The position numbers and the translations under genes were made by a program. A stretch of DNA of 55,882 bases from positions 1-55,882 of the forward strand of contig CABRGB010000005.1 of NCBI GenBank assembly GCA_902470345.1, given 5' to 3'. Below, one piece after another: positions 32,831 to 41,733 of the stretch. The number at the start of each line of letters is the position of its first letter. The stretch's first letter is position 1. Origin of the DNA: an uncultured Collinsella sp. (lineage in GTDB: Bacteria > Actinomycetota > Coriobacteriia > Coriobacteriales > Coriobacteriaceae). Under the pieces are notes generated by a model, which made no database searches, was not told the DNA's origin, and was given only the letters and a program-made list of their open reading frames with translations.

Positions 32831-33631
32831 ATGGCAGCACGTGCGGACAACGTTTCGCGTGTCGACCATGATGGAGTTACGTTGGTAGAGGGCGCGACGC
32901 TCGATGTTCGTTTTGCCTTTACCGAGCGCACCGGCGGTGTTTCCGAAGATGCGTACTCCTCACTCAATCTGGGCTCGCATGTAGGCGATGACCCCTTTGC
33001 CGTTCAAGAAAATCGTCGTCGAGCGCTCGAAGCCATGGGCGCCGCTGAGTGCGAGCATAATCTGCTCGTGCCCAATCAAGTACATGGTGACCACGTCGTG
33101 ACGGTGACCTCGAACGGTGCCGATGATCTCGAGAACATTCGTGAGCAGATTGCCGAGGGCTGTGATGCCCTCGTCTGTACGGCCCATGAGGTGCCCGTGA
33201 TGCTCTGCTTTGCCGATTGTGTTCCCGTGGTGCTGGTGGCTCCCGGCGGCTTTGCCGTGGTGCATTCTGGCTGGAAGGGCACGATTGCGCGTATTTCCGC
33301 CAAAGCCTGCCAGGCGCTTTGTGAGGCGGCTGACTGCACGCCGGAGGACATCTCTGCCTATATTGGGCCCCATATCCTGGGCGACGAGTATGAGGTGTCC
33401 CAAGAACTTATGGATCGCTTTGCTGCCGAGTTCTCGTGCATCGATGCTACTGCTTCTCGCATGCTCGATCTTTCCGCCGCCATTCGCGAGGCGCTGGTGG
33501 ATGCCGGTGTCGATGTGAACGGCATTGTGGACACCAAACTTTCCACCGTTCGTCAGAACGACCGCTTTTATTCCTACCGCAACGAGGGCGGCACCTGTGG
33601 GCGCCATGCTGCGATCGGCGTGATGCTATGA
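32831..33631 (+). CDS. pgeF: PgeF/YfiH family purine nucleoside phosphorylase-like protein (multicopper polyphenol oxidase fold)
   Basis: A 266-residue protein of the YfiH/PgeF family. Family motifs are SSLNLGSHVGDDP, VPNQVHGDHVV, CFADCVPVVLV and VHSGWKGTIARISAKA, which together supply the zinc-binding His and Cys residues. Members act on purine nucleosides or correct peptidoglycan misincorporation in enterobacteria; the role here is not certain. The ATG at 32831 has AGGAGG at 7 bp. In actinobacteria this gene normally follows ftsZ. Here its stop overlaps the pstS start (ATGA), tying it to the phosphate operon. Confidence 0.9.
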   Translation: MAARADNVSRVDHDGVTLVEGATLDVRFAFTERTGGVSEDAYSSLNLGSHVGDDPFAVQENRRRALEAMGAAECEHNLLVPNQVHGDHVVTVTSNGADDLENIREQIAEGCDALVCTAHEVPVMLCFADCVPVVLVAPGGFAVVHSGWKGTIARISAKACQALCEAADCTPEDISAYIGPHILGDEYEVSQELMDRFAAEFSCIDATASRMLDLSAAIREALVDAGVDVNGIVDTKLSTVRQNDRFYSYRNEGGTCGRHAAIGVML

Positions 33632-34464
33632 GAAAGATCGCATCGGTCCTGAGTGCAGCAGTGCTCACGCTCACGCTGTGCGCCTGCTCCTCGGGATCTT
33701 CTACCTCTTCCATCACCGTTGCCGGCTCTACGACGTGCCTTCCCATTGCCGAGATCGCGGCCGAGGGCTTTAAAGAGGAGACCGGCATCGACGTGCTCGT
33801 CTCCGGCCTTGGCTCATCTGCTGGCATCGAAGCTGTTAGCGCCGGCACCGCCGACATCGCCAGCTCGTCTCGTGGCCTCAATGCCGACGAGCAGGATTTG
33901 GGCCTGACCCCGATCGTAATCGCACACGACGGCATTGCAGTCATCGTGAACGACGACAACCCGGTCGACAATCTCTCGACCGAGCAGCTCCGCGATATTT
34001 ACGCCGGCAAGACCACCAACTGGAAAGAAGTCGGCGGAGAGGACCTGAAGATTCAGGTTATCAACCGCGACGAGGCGTCCGGTACGCGCGAGGCCTTCCG
34101 CACTATCGTGATGGACGGCACGCCGTTCGATCGCCGCTCGGCTGTTCTTTCGGGTACGGGTCAGGTACGCGATGTCGTGTCCCGCTCGCGTGGCGCTATT
34201 GGCTACATCTCGCTGGGTTTTGTCGAGAGCCTCAACGCTAAGACCTCGGTCAAGGCCGTTTCGGTCAACCATGTCGAGGCATCCGAGAAGACGGTCGCAA
34301 GTGGCGGCTATCCCATCTCGCGTGACCTTTACTTCTTTGTGAAGGGGACGCCTTCGCAGCAGGCGCAGGATTACATCGACTATGTGACGTCCGAAAAGAT
34401 GGACAAGCAGATTCGCGAGGCGGGCTTTATTCCCGTCACCAACGACGGAAAGGGGAGTGAGTAG
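33628..34464 (+). CDS. pstS: Phosphate ABC transporter substrate-binding lipoprotein PstS
   Basis: Captures phosphate outside the membrane and delivers it to PstCA. The N-terminus is a lipoprotein signal (MRKIASVLSAAVLTLTLCACSS) with Cys20 as the likely lipidated residue. The mature protein begins with the phosphate-binding GSTTCLPIAE. SGLGSSAGIEAV and RDEASGTREAF are further ligand loops of PstS. It has 278 residues. The ATG overlaps the pgeF stop as ATGA, so translation is coupled. It is the first gene of pstSCAB-phoU. Confidence 0.96.
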   Translation: MRKIASVLSAAVLTLTLCACSSGSSTSSITVAGSTTCLPIAEIAAEGFKEETGIDVLVSGLGSSAGIEAVSAGTADIASSSRGLNADEQDLGLTPIVIAHDGIAVIVNDDNPVDNLSTEQLRDIYAGKTTNWKEVGGEDLKIQVINRDEASGTREAFRTIVMDGTPFDRRSAVLSGTGQVRDVVSRSRGAIGYISLGFVESLNAKTSVKAVSVNHVEASEKTVASGGYPISRDLYFFVKGTPSQQAQDYIDYVTSEKMDKQIREAGFIPVTNDGKGSE

Positions 34465-34465
34465 C

Positions 34466-35389
34466 GTGGAAGCACAGGAAACCCCCCAGATTGAGCAGGA
34501 GACCCGGGTGCCCAAAAAGCGTGAGTTGGCGTTGGTGTCGCGCAGCACCTATCTTAAGGAGAAGGCGCTGCAGTGGATCTTCTTTGCCTGCGCGTTCTTG
34601 GCGGTCGTCACCGTCATCCTGATTTTTGTCTTTACCACGTACTCGGCGCTGCCGGTCTTTACCGACATCGGCCTGGCGGATTTCTTTAGCTTTACATGGG
34701 CACCCTCTGAGGGCCACTACGGCATTATGTCGCTGCTGGCGGGTTCTGGTCTGGTGACTGTCGGTGCGCTCGCCATGGGTGTGCCCCTGGGTGTGGGCAC
34801 GGCTGTGTATCTGGTCGAGATCGCCAGCAAGCGCGTGCGCAGGCTCATCAGCCCCGCCGTCGACCTGCTGGCGGGCATCCCCTCCATCATCTACGGCTTC
34901 TTTGGTATGGTCATCATCCGTCCGTTTATCGCGCAGCTGACCGGCGGTCTTGGCTTTGGCGCGCTGACGGCGTGGTTCGTGCTCGCCATCATGATCGTTC
35001 CCACCATCACCACGCTCACCATCGATGCCCTCAATTCCATACCCATGGGCATTCGCGAGGCATCCTATGCCATGGGTGCCACCAAGTGGCAGACCATCTA
35101 CAAAGTCGTGCTGCCTGCAGCCAAGTTGGGTATCGTCGATGCGATTGTCTTGGGCATGGGTCGCGCCATCGGTGAGACCATGGCCGTGCTCATGGTCGTG
35201 GGCAACGCCCCGGTCATTCCGGATAGCATCTCGAGCCCTATCTCGACGCTCACGAGTCAGATCGCGCTCGATATGAGTTATTCCTCGGGCCTGCACCGCT
35301 CGGCTCTGTTTGGCATGGGCGTTGTCCTGTTTATCATCTCCGCTGCACTGGTGGGTATCGTCCGCCTGATTTCCAAGAAGAGGGGGTAG
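34466..35389 (+). CDS. pstC: Phosphate ABC transporter permease PstC
   Basis: Inner-membrane permease with six or so helices, 307 residues. Family segments are GHYGIMSLLAGSGLVTVGALA, LLAGIPSIIYGFFGMVII and the cytoplasmic EAA-type loop REASYAMGATKWQTIYKVVLPAA followed by GMGRAIGETMAVLMVVGN. The GTG at 34466 is chosen because AAGGGGA lies 9 bp upstream; the GTG at 34457 is too close. It starts just after the pstS stop. Confidence 0.94.
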   Translation: MEAQETPQIEQETRVPKKRELALVSRSTYLKEKALQWIFFACAFLAVVTVILIFVFTTYSALPVFTDIGLADFFSFTWAPSEGHYGIMSLLAGSGLVTVGALAMGVPLGVGTAVYLVEIASKRVRRLISPAVDLLAGIPSIIYGFFGMVIIRPFIAQLTGGLGFGALTAWFVLAIMIVPTITTLTIDALNSIPMGIREASYAMGATKWQTIYKVVLPAAKLGIVDAIVLGMGRAIGETMAVLMVVGNAPVIPDSISSPISTLTSQIALDMSYSSGLHRSALFGMGVVLFIISAALVGIVRLISKKRG

Positions 35390-35392
35390 GCT

Positions 35393-36298
35393 ATGTCCGA
35401 TTCCGTTGACACGACGGTCGATACGACCTCGTCGCGCGAGCGCATCAAGCGTGCCCTTTCCCATGGCAAGAAGGGCCGCATCAACAAGGACCTCTCCAAC
35501 AAGATCATGCTCGGCGTGTTTCGCGCCGCGGCCTATATCACCACGCTGGTGCTGATCGCCATCATCGCCTACGTGGTCATCAACGGCCTGCCGCATATCT
35601 CGCTCGACTTTATCTTTGGCTGGCCGCAGGGCGTCAACGCCGAAGGCGGCATTTGGCCCACGATCGTCTCGACCATCTACGTGACGGCGCTCGCCATGCT
35701 CATCTGCACGCCGGTTGCCGTCCTGGCTGCGGTCTATCTGGCCGAATATGCCAAGCAGGGCAAGATTGTCGACATCATTCGCTATGCTGCCGATGCCTTG
35801 GCCTCGGTACCCTCCATCGTTATGGGCCTCTTTGGCTACGCCTTGTTTGTCGAGGCTATGGGTCTGGGCCTTTCGATGGTCTCGGCCGCTTTGGCGCTGG
35901 CACTTCTGATGCTCCCCATCGTCATGCGCACCACCGAGGAGGCAATCCGCGCTGTTCCGCGCTATATCCGTTGGGGTGCGTATGGCCTGGGCGCCACCAA
36001 GTGGCAGGTCGTCTCCAAGATCGTGCTTCCTTCGGCTTTTGGCCGCATCGCTACCGGCATCGTGCTTGCCATCGGCCGCGCCATCGGCGAGACCGCCGTG
36101 GTGCTCTACACCATGGGTCAGGCCATCAACCTGCCTATTTCGCCGCTCGATTCCGGTCGTCCCATGACCGTTCACCTTTATCTGCTTGCCAATGACGGCA
36201 TCAACATGAACGCAGCCTACGGCACTGCGCTTTTGCTGATGGCGATTATTCTGGCCTTCAACCTGTTTGCGCGTTATCTGTCGCGCAAGCGCCGCTAG
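35393..36298 (+). CDS. pstA: Phosphate ABC transporter permease PstA
   Basis: The second permease, 301 residues. A charged cytoplasmic N-terminus of about 45 residues precedes the helices. Visible are GGIWPTIVSTIYVTALAML, LASVPSIVMGLFGYALF and the loop RWGAYGLGATKWQVVSKIVLPS followed by AIGRAIGETAVVLYTMGQ. It starts three bases after pstC. Confidence 0.95.
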   Translation: MSDSVDTTVDTTSSRERIKRALSHGKKGRINKDLSNKIMLGVFRAAAYITTLVLIAIIAYVVINGLPHISLDFIFGWPQGVNAEGGIWPTIVSTIYVTALAMLICTPVAVLAAVYLAEYAKQGKIVDIIRYAADALASVPSIVMGLFGYALFVEAMGLGLSMVSAALALALLMLPIVMRTTEEAIRAVPRYIRWGAYGLGATKWQVVSKIVLPSAFGRIATGIVLAIGRAIGETAVVLYTMGQAINLPISPLDSGRPMTVHLYLLANDGINMNAAYGTALLLMAIILAFNLFARYLSRKRR

Positions 36299-36310
36299 TT
36301 AAGGAGTCCC

Positions 36311-37114
<804 letters not shown>

Positions 37115-37206
37115 TCGGCGCGACTAGTCCCAATCCGATCGGACCTGGTCCGGTGCGTATTCACTGTGCGGGCGGCATGACCGCACCCAACTGATTGGAG
37201 TGAACC

Positions 37207-38064
37207 ATGCGCAAACTGTTTTCCCGTCAGCTCATCGAGGCCCGTCACGAGATGCTGAGCATCTACGAGGCCGTCGATCTGGCTCTTCACGACGCCGTGA
37301 AGGCCTATGTGACCGACGATCGCAAGCTCGCCACCAAGACCAAGAAGCGCACGCTTTCGATTGACGCGCGCTGCGCCAACTTGGAGGCCGTGTGCTACAA
37401 CCTGATCGCTACGCAGTCGCCGGTCGCCTCCGACTTCCGCTTGCTGCAGACGATCATCTACGTCGACTTTAACCTGCAGCGCATGACCGATAAGGTTCGC
37501 CAGATCTGCCGCGCCACGCGTCACATGGTCAAGGCCGACATCTCGCTGCCCCAGGAACTTGTCGGTACGGTTGAGGCCGAGGCCGAGGCTGTTTACCAGG
37601 TGCTGGGTTCGTCGCTTTCTGCGCTCGTCACCAACGACATGTCCATCATCTGCAATCTGGCCGTCGAGGACGAGCCGGTGCACGCGGCCTATGAGAAGTT
37701 CTTCCGTACTTTCAACCGCATGGACACGGGCGATTTTATGGACGACGACAGCAACTATGACGACCTGCGTCGCGCCATCATGGTCTCGCGCTACCTCGAT
37801 CGTGTCGCCTCGATTTCGATCGATGCCGCCTGCCGTCTGACCTTCCTTTTGACCGGACAGCGTATGACTGCCGGCGATATCGCCCGTACAGACGAGGATG
37901 AGCTTGAGAGCATGCGCGTGCCTTCGGGCGAGGGTGTCATTATGAGGCCCGCCGTGGATGCGGGCTATGTTGCCAAGGTGCCTGCTAACGAGGTGAGCGA
38001 GGGTCTTCGCTACCTGCTCGAGCACCTCGAGGACGAGGACGACACCGAGGATGATGAGGAGTAG
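37207..38064 (+). CDS. phoU: PhoU-like phosphate signalling protein
   Basis: An all-helical protein of 285 residues with two PhoU three-helix repeats. Family patterns include the conserved LLQTIIYVDFNLQRMTDKVR near 80-100 and SRYLDRVASISIDAACR near 197-213. PhoU proteins couple the Pst transporter to the PhoR/PhoB kinase system and bind metal clusters. An acidic C-terminal tail (EDEDDTEDDEE) is extra. It lies 92 bp after pstB, and a terminator follows. No PhoR/PhoB genes are in the window. Confidence 0.93.
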   Translation: MRKLFSRQLIEARHEMLSIYEAVDLALHDAVKAYVTDDRKLATKTKKRTLSIDARCANLEAVCYNLIATQSPVASDFRLLQTIIYVDFNLQRMTDKVRQICRATRHMVKADISLPQELVGTVEAEAEAVYQVLGSSLSALVTNDMSIICNLAVEDEPVHAAYEKFFRTFNRMDTGDFMDDDSNYDDLRRAIMVSRYLDRVASISIDAACRLTFLLTGQRMTAGDIARTDEDELESMRVPSGEGVIMRPAVDAGYVAKVPANEVSEGLRYLLEHLEDEDDTEDDEE

Positions 38065-38102
38065 GGCAGCTCCGTTCGTCGAAAGATTGTAAATACCTAA
38101 GT

Positions 38103-38140
38103 GAGCGCGGCCTTGCACATGCGAGGCCGCGCTCTTGCGT
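38103..38140 (+). terminator. Intrinsic terminator after phoU
   Basis: GAGCGCGGCCT (38103-38113) pairs exactly with AGGCCGCGCTC (38124-38134), then TTGCGTT. Confidence 0.75.
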
Positions 38141-38184
38141 TAGCATGAGACTACTTGTATGGCTGTTAGCGGAGGCGATTGGCA

Positions 38185-38922
38185 ATGGATAACTATTTGG
38201 ACTTGATGCGCGCTCGCCGCGAGCAGATTCTGGAGCGTTTTTATGCGGCGCTCGATCGCGCGGGCCGTCCCCACGATGCCGCGCGCCTGATTGCCGTCTC
38301 CAAGACTGTTGGCGTCGATGAGACCGTTGCCGCTATTCAGGCGGGGTATCGCCATTTTGCCGAGAACCGCCCGCAGGAGCTCGTTCGCAAGCTTGCGGGC
38401 CTCGCGGAGCATCCGGAGCTACCCGAGGTGCGCTTCGATATGATCGGCAACCTGCAGACCAACAAGATCAATGCGATTCTGGGCTCGGCCGAGCTGATTC
38501 ATTCGGTAAGCTCGCTGCATTTGGCTCAGGCTATCTCGAGCCGTGCGGTCCGCAAGATTGAGGCGGGCGAGCTCTCCGGCCCCCAGCGCGTGCTGCTCGA
38601 GGTCAATGTGAGCGGCGAGGAGTCCAAGGGCGGCTTTTCGCCCGACGAGGTTCGAGACGCCGCGGGTGAGCTTGCGGAGCTTGAGGGAATTTGTGTGCAG
38701 GGCCTTATGACTATGGCGCCACGGGGGAATAAGGATGTGGCGCGCCGCACTTTTGCCGGACTTCGCGAGCTAAGGGATGAGCTTGAGGCGACGCACTCCG
38801 ATCTGAGCCTGCCCGAACTTTCCTGCGGCATGAGCGAGGACTTTGAGCCTGCCCTTGAGGAAGGCTCTACGCTCGTTCGCCTGGGCAGGGTAGTATTTAG
38901 CCCGGAGTTTGCAGTAAAATAA
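38185..38922 (+). CDS. yggS: YggS family pyridoxal phosphate homeostasis protein
   Basis: A PLP-binding TIM-barrel protein of 245 residues that buffers intracellular PLP. The PLP lysine is in LIAVSKTVGVDE near 38. Typical segments are AENRPQELVRKLAGL, FDMIGNLQTNKI, LLEVNVSGEESKGGF, GLMTMAPRG and LSCGMSEDFEPALEEGSTLVRLG. The ATG at 38185 has GGAGG at 9 bp; a TTG two codons earlier is less likely. In actinobacteria yggS sits between pgeF and sepF. Here it starts a separate unit after the phoU terminator, probably cotranscribed with sepF. Confidence 0.93.
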   Translation: MDNYLDLMRARREQILERFYAALDRAGRPHDAARLIAVSKTVGVDETVAAIQAGYRHFAENRPQELVRKLAGLAEHPELPEVRFDMIGNLQTNKINAILGSAELIHSVSSLHLAQAISSRAVRKIEAGELSGPQRVLLEVNVSGEESKGGFSPDEVRDAAGELAELEGICVQGLMTMAPRGNKDVARRTFAGLRELRDELEATHSDLSLPELSCGMSEDFEPALEEGSTLVRLGRVVFSPEFAVK

Positions 38923-38982
38923 GGCTCTGAAGTGCGCACTGATTATCGGAGCGCCTGCACTAAACCGCGAGAGGACACAACC

Positions 38983-39708
38983 ATGGGCTTCCTTGACGAG
39001 ATTAAAAATAAGATGCACCTGGGCGGCCAGCAGGGTTACGACCAGGGTTATGGTCAGGACGACGACTACGGCTACGATGATGGCTATGACGACGGCTACC
39101 AGAACAACGGTTACAGCGGTGCCTCGGGCGAGGGCTTCTACACCCAGGATGAGCCGAGCAACGGCCTGTTGGGTCAGACGCGCCGCGGCGAGGCCGAGTC
39201 GGTGGCCGTGTACACGCGCTCCGGCCAGCTGGTCGGTGACGATTCTCGCCACGCTACGACCTACAACCCGCCATCGCGGTCGCAGGAGACGGTTGCGGGC
39301 GGTTATCGTCCCGGTGCCTACGACACGCCGTCGAGCTACGCCGAGAGTACACGTGCCCGCGCTGCTGCCCCCGCACCTGCTCCCTCACCGAGCGATGCCT
39401 CGGCGTATGCGAGCAACATCATCAACGCTACGCCGCAGCTGCCGGCCTATGTCCTGCGCCCCGAGAGCTATGACGACGTGGAGACCGTCGTGCGCCGCGT
39501 GCGCACCAAGCAGCCTGTCGCGCTGATTTTTGTGGGTGTTCGTACCGAGGTCGCCAAGCGCGTCCTGGACTTCTCTTACGGCTTTGCCTGCGGCCTGGGT
39601 GCCACAGTCAAAGAGGTGGGCGATCGCGTCTTTATGGTGCTGCCCGCCGGTTGCGAGGTCAAGGATTCGGATCTCAAAAAGCTCCGTGCCGACGGCTACC
39701 TTAAGTAA
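38983..39708 (+). CDS. sepF: Cell division protein SepF
   Basis: Membrane anchor of FtsZ in bacteria without FtsA. It has 241 residues. The N-terminal MGFLDEIKNKM is the amphipathic membrane helix. A long linker rich in Gly/Tyr/Asp and then Ser/Pro follows. The C-terminal SepF domain begins about residue 150 with LRPESYDDVETVVRRV, then RVLDFSYGFACGLGATVKEVGDRVFMVLP. The ATG at 38983 gives exactly the expected membrane helix; the upstream GTG at 38932 would add 17 residues before it and is rejected. No ftsA is next to ftsZ, in keeping with this anchor. Confidence 0.92.
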   Translation: MGFLDEIKNKMHLGGQQGYDQGYGQDDDYGYDDGYDDGYQNNGYSGASGEGFYTQDEPSNGLLGQTRRGEAESVAVYTRSGQLVGDDSRHATTYNPPSRSQETVAGGYRPGAYDTPSSYAESTRARAAAPAPAPSPSDASAYASNIINATPQLPAYVLRPESYDDVETVVRRVRTKQPVALIFVGVRTEVAKRVLDFSYGFACGLGATVKEVGDRVFMVLPAGCEVKDSDLKKLRADGYLK

Positions 39709-39729
39709 AGACAAGACGAGGAGATTCTC

Positions 39730-40011
39730 ATCAACATCTACACCATTGTCCAGTTGGTCAATACGCTGTTCAACTTTTACTCCACGCTCATCGTGGTCTA
39801 CTGCCTTATGACGTGGATCCCTATGAAGCAGGGCGGATTGCTACAGGATATCGCGGCCGTTCTCGATAGCGTGTGCGGGCCGTGGCTCAATTTGTTCCGC
39901 CGGTTTATCCCGCCCATGGGCGGCGTCGATTTTTCACCGGTCGTTGCGATTATTGCGTTGCAGTTGGTGCAGAAGCTGGTTCTGCAACTTCTTATAGGTA
40001 TACTCATATAA
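39730..40011 (+). CDS. yggT: YggT family membrane protein, probably with an ATC start codon
   Basis: A small two-helix membrane protein of the YggT/YlmG family, 93 residues if begun at ATC 39730. The typical features are a first helix leading to VVYCLMTWIP, then LNLFRRFIPPMGGVDFSPVVAIIALQLV. The only conventional start is TTG at 39754, but it would remove the first eight residues and lies 30 bp from any ribosome site. GAGGAG (39718-39723) is six bases before the ATC. From that codon the protein aligns residue for residue, to my memory, with Bacillus YlmG beginning MIYQIF. YggT lies between sepF and divIVA in many gram-positives; it influences cell division or chromosome segregation by an unclear mechanism. 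Confidence 0.85.
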   Translation: MNIYTIVQLVNTLFNFYSTLIVVYCLMTWIPMKQGGLLQDIAAVLDSVCGPWLNLFRRFIPPMGGVDFSPVVAIIALQLVQKLVLQLLIGILI

Positions 40012-40073
40012 AACTTGCTTAGTAACTCACGTCGGGCGCACGGCGCCAAGGCGAAGATAAAGGAGAACTTGTT

Positions 40074-40751
40074 ATGGCTATTACCCCTGCTGACATTCAG
40101 GCTCAGACCTTCTCTGAGGCCAAGCGCGGCTACGATCCCGCCGAGGTCGACGTCTTCTTGGAGACGCTGTCTTCCGAGGTTGACGCTATGCTCGCTAAGA
40201 TCGTTGACCTTAAGGGTCGCCTGACTGCTACCGAGCAGCAGCTTGCCGATGCACAGGCTCAGCTTGCTCAGGCTCAGGATGCTGCCGCTCAGGCCGTTCC
40301 TGCCGCGCCCGTCGCCGCTCCTGCGCCCGACTTCTCCGCTCAGGAGCGTCAGATTTCCGCTGCCCTGATTGCTGCCCAGCAGACCGCCGAGGGTATCGTC
40401 AACGACGCCAACGAGAACGCCGACCGTATCCGCAACGAGGCCGACGCCAAGGCCCGCGAGGTCATCCGTCAGGCCCTGACCGAGAAGCAGGCCGAGCTTG
40501 AGGAGATCGACCGTCTTAAGGCTTCCCGTGAGGAGTTTAAGGCCGAGTACCTCAAGCTCATCCAGCACTTCATGGACGATGCTCAGAACTCCTTCCCGTC
40601 CGATCTCATGGCTTCCACGCCGGTCGGTTCCGCCGCTTCTCCGGCTGTGACCGTTCCTGCTGCCGAGCCGCTGCCCGTCGCCGAGCCGGTTATCCCCGTT
40701 GCCGATCCCTTCGCACCGATTGGCAACTTCGCCGCCGACGACCTGGACTAA
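40074..40751 (+). CDS. divIVA: DivIVA family protein
   Basis: A coiled-coil protein that recognises curved membranes at poles and septa, 225 residues. The N-terminal ITPADIQAQTFSEAKRGYDPAEVDVFLETL is the DivIVA membrane-binding module. A glutamine-rich coiled coil (EQQLADAQAQLAQAQD), an Ala/Pro linker and a second coiled coil (residues about 95-165) follow, and the tail is Pro/Ala-rich. The ATG has AAGGAGA upstream. Last gene of the sepF-yggT-divIVA group, ended by a terminator. Confidence 0.93.
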   Translation: MAITPADIQAQTFSEAKRGYDPAEVDVFLETLSSEVDAMLAKIVDLKGRLTATEQQLADAQAQLAQAQDAAAQAVPAAPVAAPAPDFSAQERQISAALIAAQQTAEGIVNDANENADRIRNEADAKAREVIRQALTEKQAELEEIDRLKASREEFKAEYLKLIQHFMDDAQNSFPSDLMASTPVGSAASPAVTVPAAEPLPVAEPVIPVADPFAPIGNFAADDLD

Positions 40752-40776
40752 CATCCAGCTATCATGTAGCGCCTAG

Positions 40777-40806
40777 AAAGGGCCCGCAGCTTGCGGGTCC
40801 TTTTTT
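40777..40806 (+). terminator. Intrinsic terminator after divIVA
   Basis: GGCCCGCA (40781-40788) pairs with TGCGGGTCC (40792-40800) and is followed by TTTTTT. Confidence 0.9.
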
Positions 40807-40825
40807 GTGGCTGTATGCAGCCTGC

Positions 40826-40870
40826 AAAACAAAACGCCGAGTCCTGCGTTTGAGGGCACAGGACTCGGCG
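40826..40870 (-). terminator. Intrinsic terminator after the nitroreductase gene
   Basis: A 12-bp perfect stem CGCCGAGTCCTG/CAGGACTCGGCG (40835-40846, 40859-40870), followed on the minus strand by TTTTGTTTTG. It faces the divIVA terminator, as expected for convergent genes. Confidence 0.85.
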
Positions 40871-40915
40871 AAGGGCGCGTGGTCAAAGGTGGATTTTAAG
40901 GCATGTCCCAAAAAT

Positions 40916-41446
40916 CTACTTGAGGAGGAAGTCGGGGAGGGGAATGGTGCGGGCCTCGCGCTGCTCGGGGTCGGCGATATGGTCGGCAGGATAGCCGCAG
41001 ACGAGCATGTGATAGGGATAGATGCCTTCGGGCAGGCTGAACTGCTCACAGGCCACCTCGGGCTTAAAATGGCACACCCAGCACGCACCCAGGCCCTGCT
41101 CCTCGGCCTCCATCATCATCTGATCGCAAACAATCGAGGTGTCGATGGCACTGGAGTTCATCTGGTCATACGGGCGCACCCAAGCATCGTCGGTAACGCT
41201 GCAGATAAGAAAGATAAGCGGAGCCCCAAAGATAGACCCATCACGAGCAAAACGCGGCTGACAAGCAGCAGCCTTCTCCAGAAGCTCAGGCGTATCCAAC
41301 ACCATCACACGGGTTGGATGATTATTACAAGCAGAAGGAGCAATACGCCCAGCCTCAACAATGGCATCCACCACAGCCTGCTCAACAGAACGATCCTCAA
41401 ACAAACGACAAGAATACCGAGACCGAGCCAGATCCATATACGACAT
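40916..41446 (-). CDS. Nitroreductase family flavoprotein
   Basis: A 176-residue FMN-dependent oxidoreductase of the nitroreductase superfamily. SYMDLARSRYSCRLFEDR is the usual N-terminal FMN-binding segment with the Arg-x-Ser-x-Arg pattern, APSACNNHPTRVMVL follows, and the C-terminal GLGACWVCHF and DHIADPEQREAR fit. The substrate is unknown. The ATG at 41446 has GGAGGG 6 bp upstream; an in-frame ATG at 41512 is rejected because the extra residues are a hydrophobic run read from the repeat-rich intergenic DNA. The gene stands alone. Confidence 0.88.
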   Translation of the reverse strand: MSYMDLARSRYSCRLFEDRSVEQAVVDAIVEAGRIAPSACNNHPTRVMVLDTPELLEKAAACQPRFARDGSIFGAPLIFLICSVTDDAWVRPYDQMNSSAIDTSIVCDQMMMEAEEQGLGACWVCHFKPEVACEQFSLPEGIYPYHMLVCGYPADHIADPEQREARTIPLPDFLLK

Positions 41447-41629
41447 ACAAGCCCTCCAACAATTAAAAATCAAACAAACCCAAAGTAACCCAAAGAGTAC
41501 CCAAAGCGGCAATCAGCCAAACGCTCACCAAGGGCCAAAGTGTCCGAGCGGGTACCAAAGGTCCCTTCAGCCAAACCCCCATTGCGCTAAAACTATCAGC
41601 CAAAGTTCCCAACGGTGGTACATAAGGGA
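41447..41629. repeat. Repeat-rich gene-free region with CCAAAG motifs
   Basis: About eight short CCAAA(G) units occur, including CCAAAGTAACC and TCAGCCAAAGT. Both of these longer strings also occur in the gene-free region after polA (55332-55342 and 55397-55407). Read on the minus strand they give TTTGGCTGA several times. A minus-strand reading frame exists but shows no coding character. Confidence 0.45.
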
Positions 41630-41709
41630 GCGGGCCCGACCACTGATAACCTTTTGAACGACTCTGCTTGCAGCCGGAGTGAAAAAAGGTTATCAGTGGT
41701 CGGGCCCGC
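41630..41709. repeat. 26-bp perfect inverted repeat with 28-base loop
   Basis: The arms at 41630-41655 and 41684-41709 are exact complements, starting GCGGGCCCGACCACTGATAA. Neither side has the T run of a terminator, although TTTT/AAAA lies at the inner end of the arms. It resembles a small non-autonomous mobile element or an intergenic palindrome more than a plain terminator. Confidence 0.7.
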
Positions 41710-41733
41710 GACCGGTGGGACATGTACCCCCAA

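Noticed and set aside
41463..41723. 86-codon minus-strand frame over the CCAAAG-rich intergenic region
   Set aside because: It is translated straight through both arms of the 26-bp palindrome and repeated TTTGG units. Its apparent hydrophobic pattern comes from the repeats.
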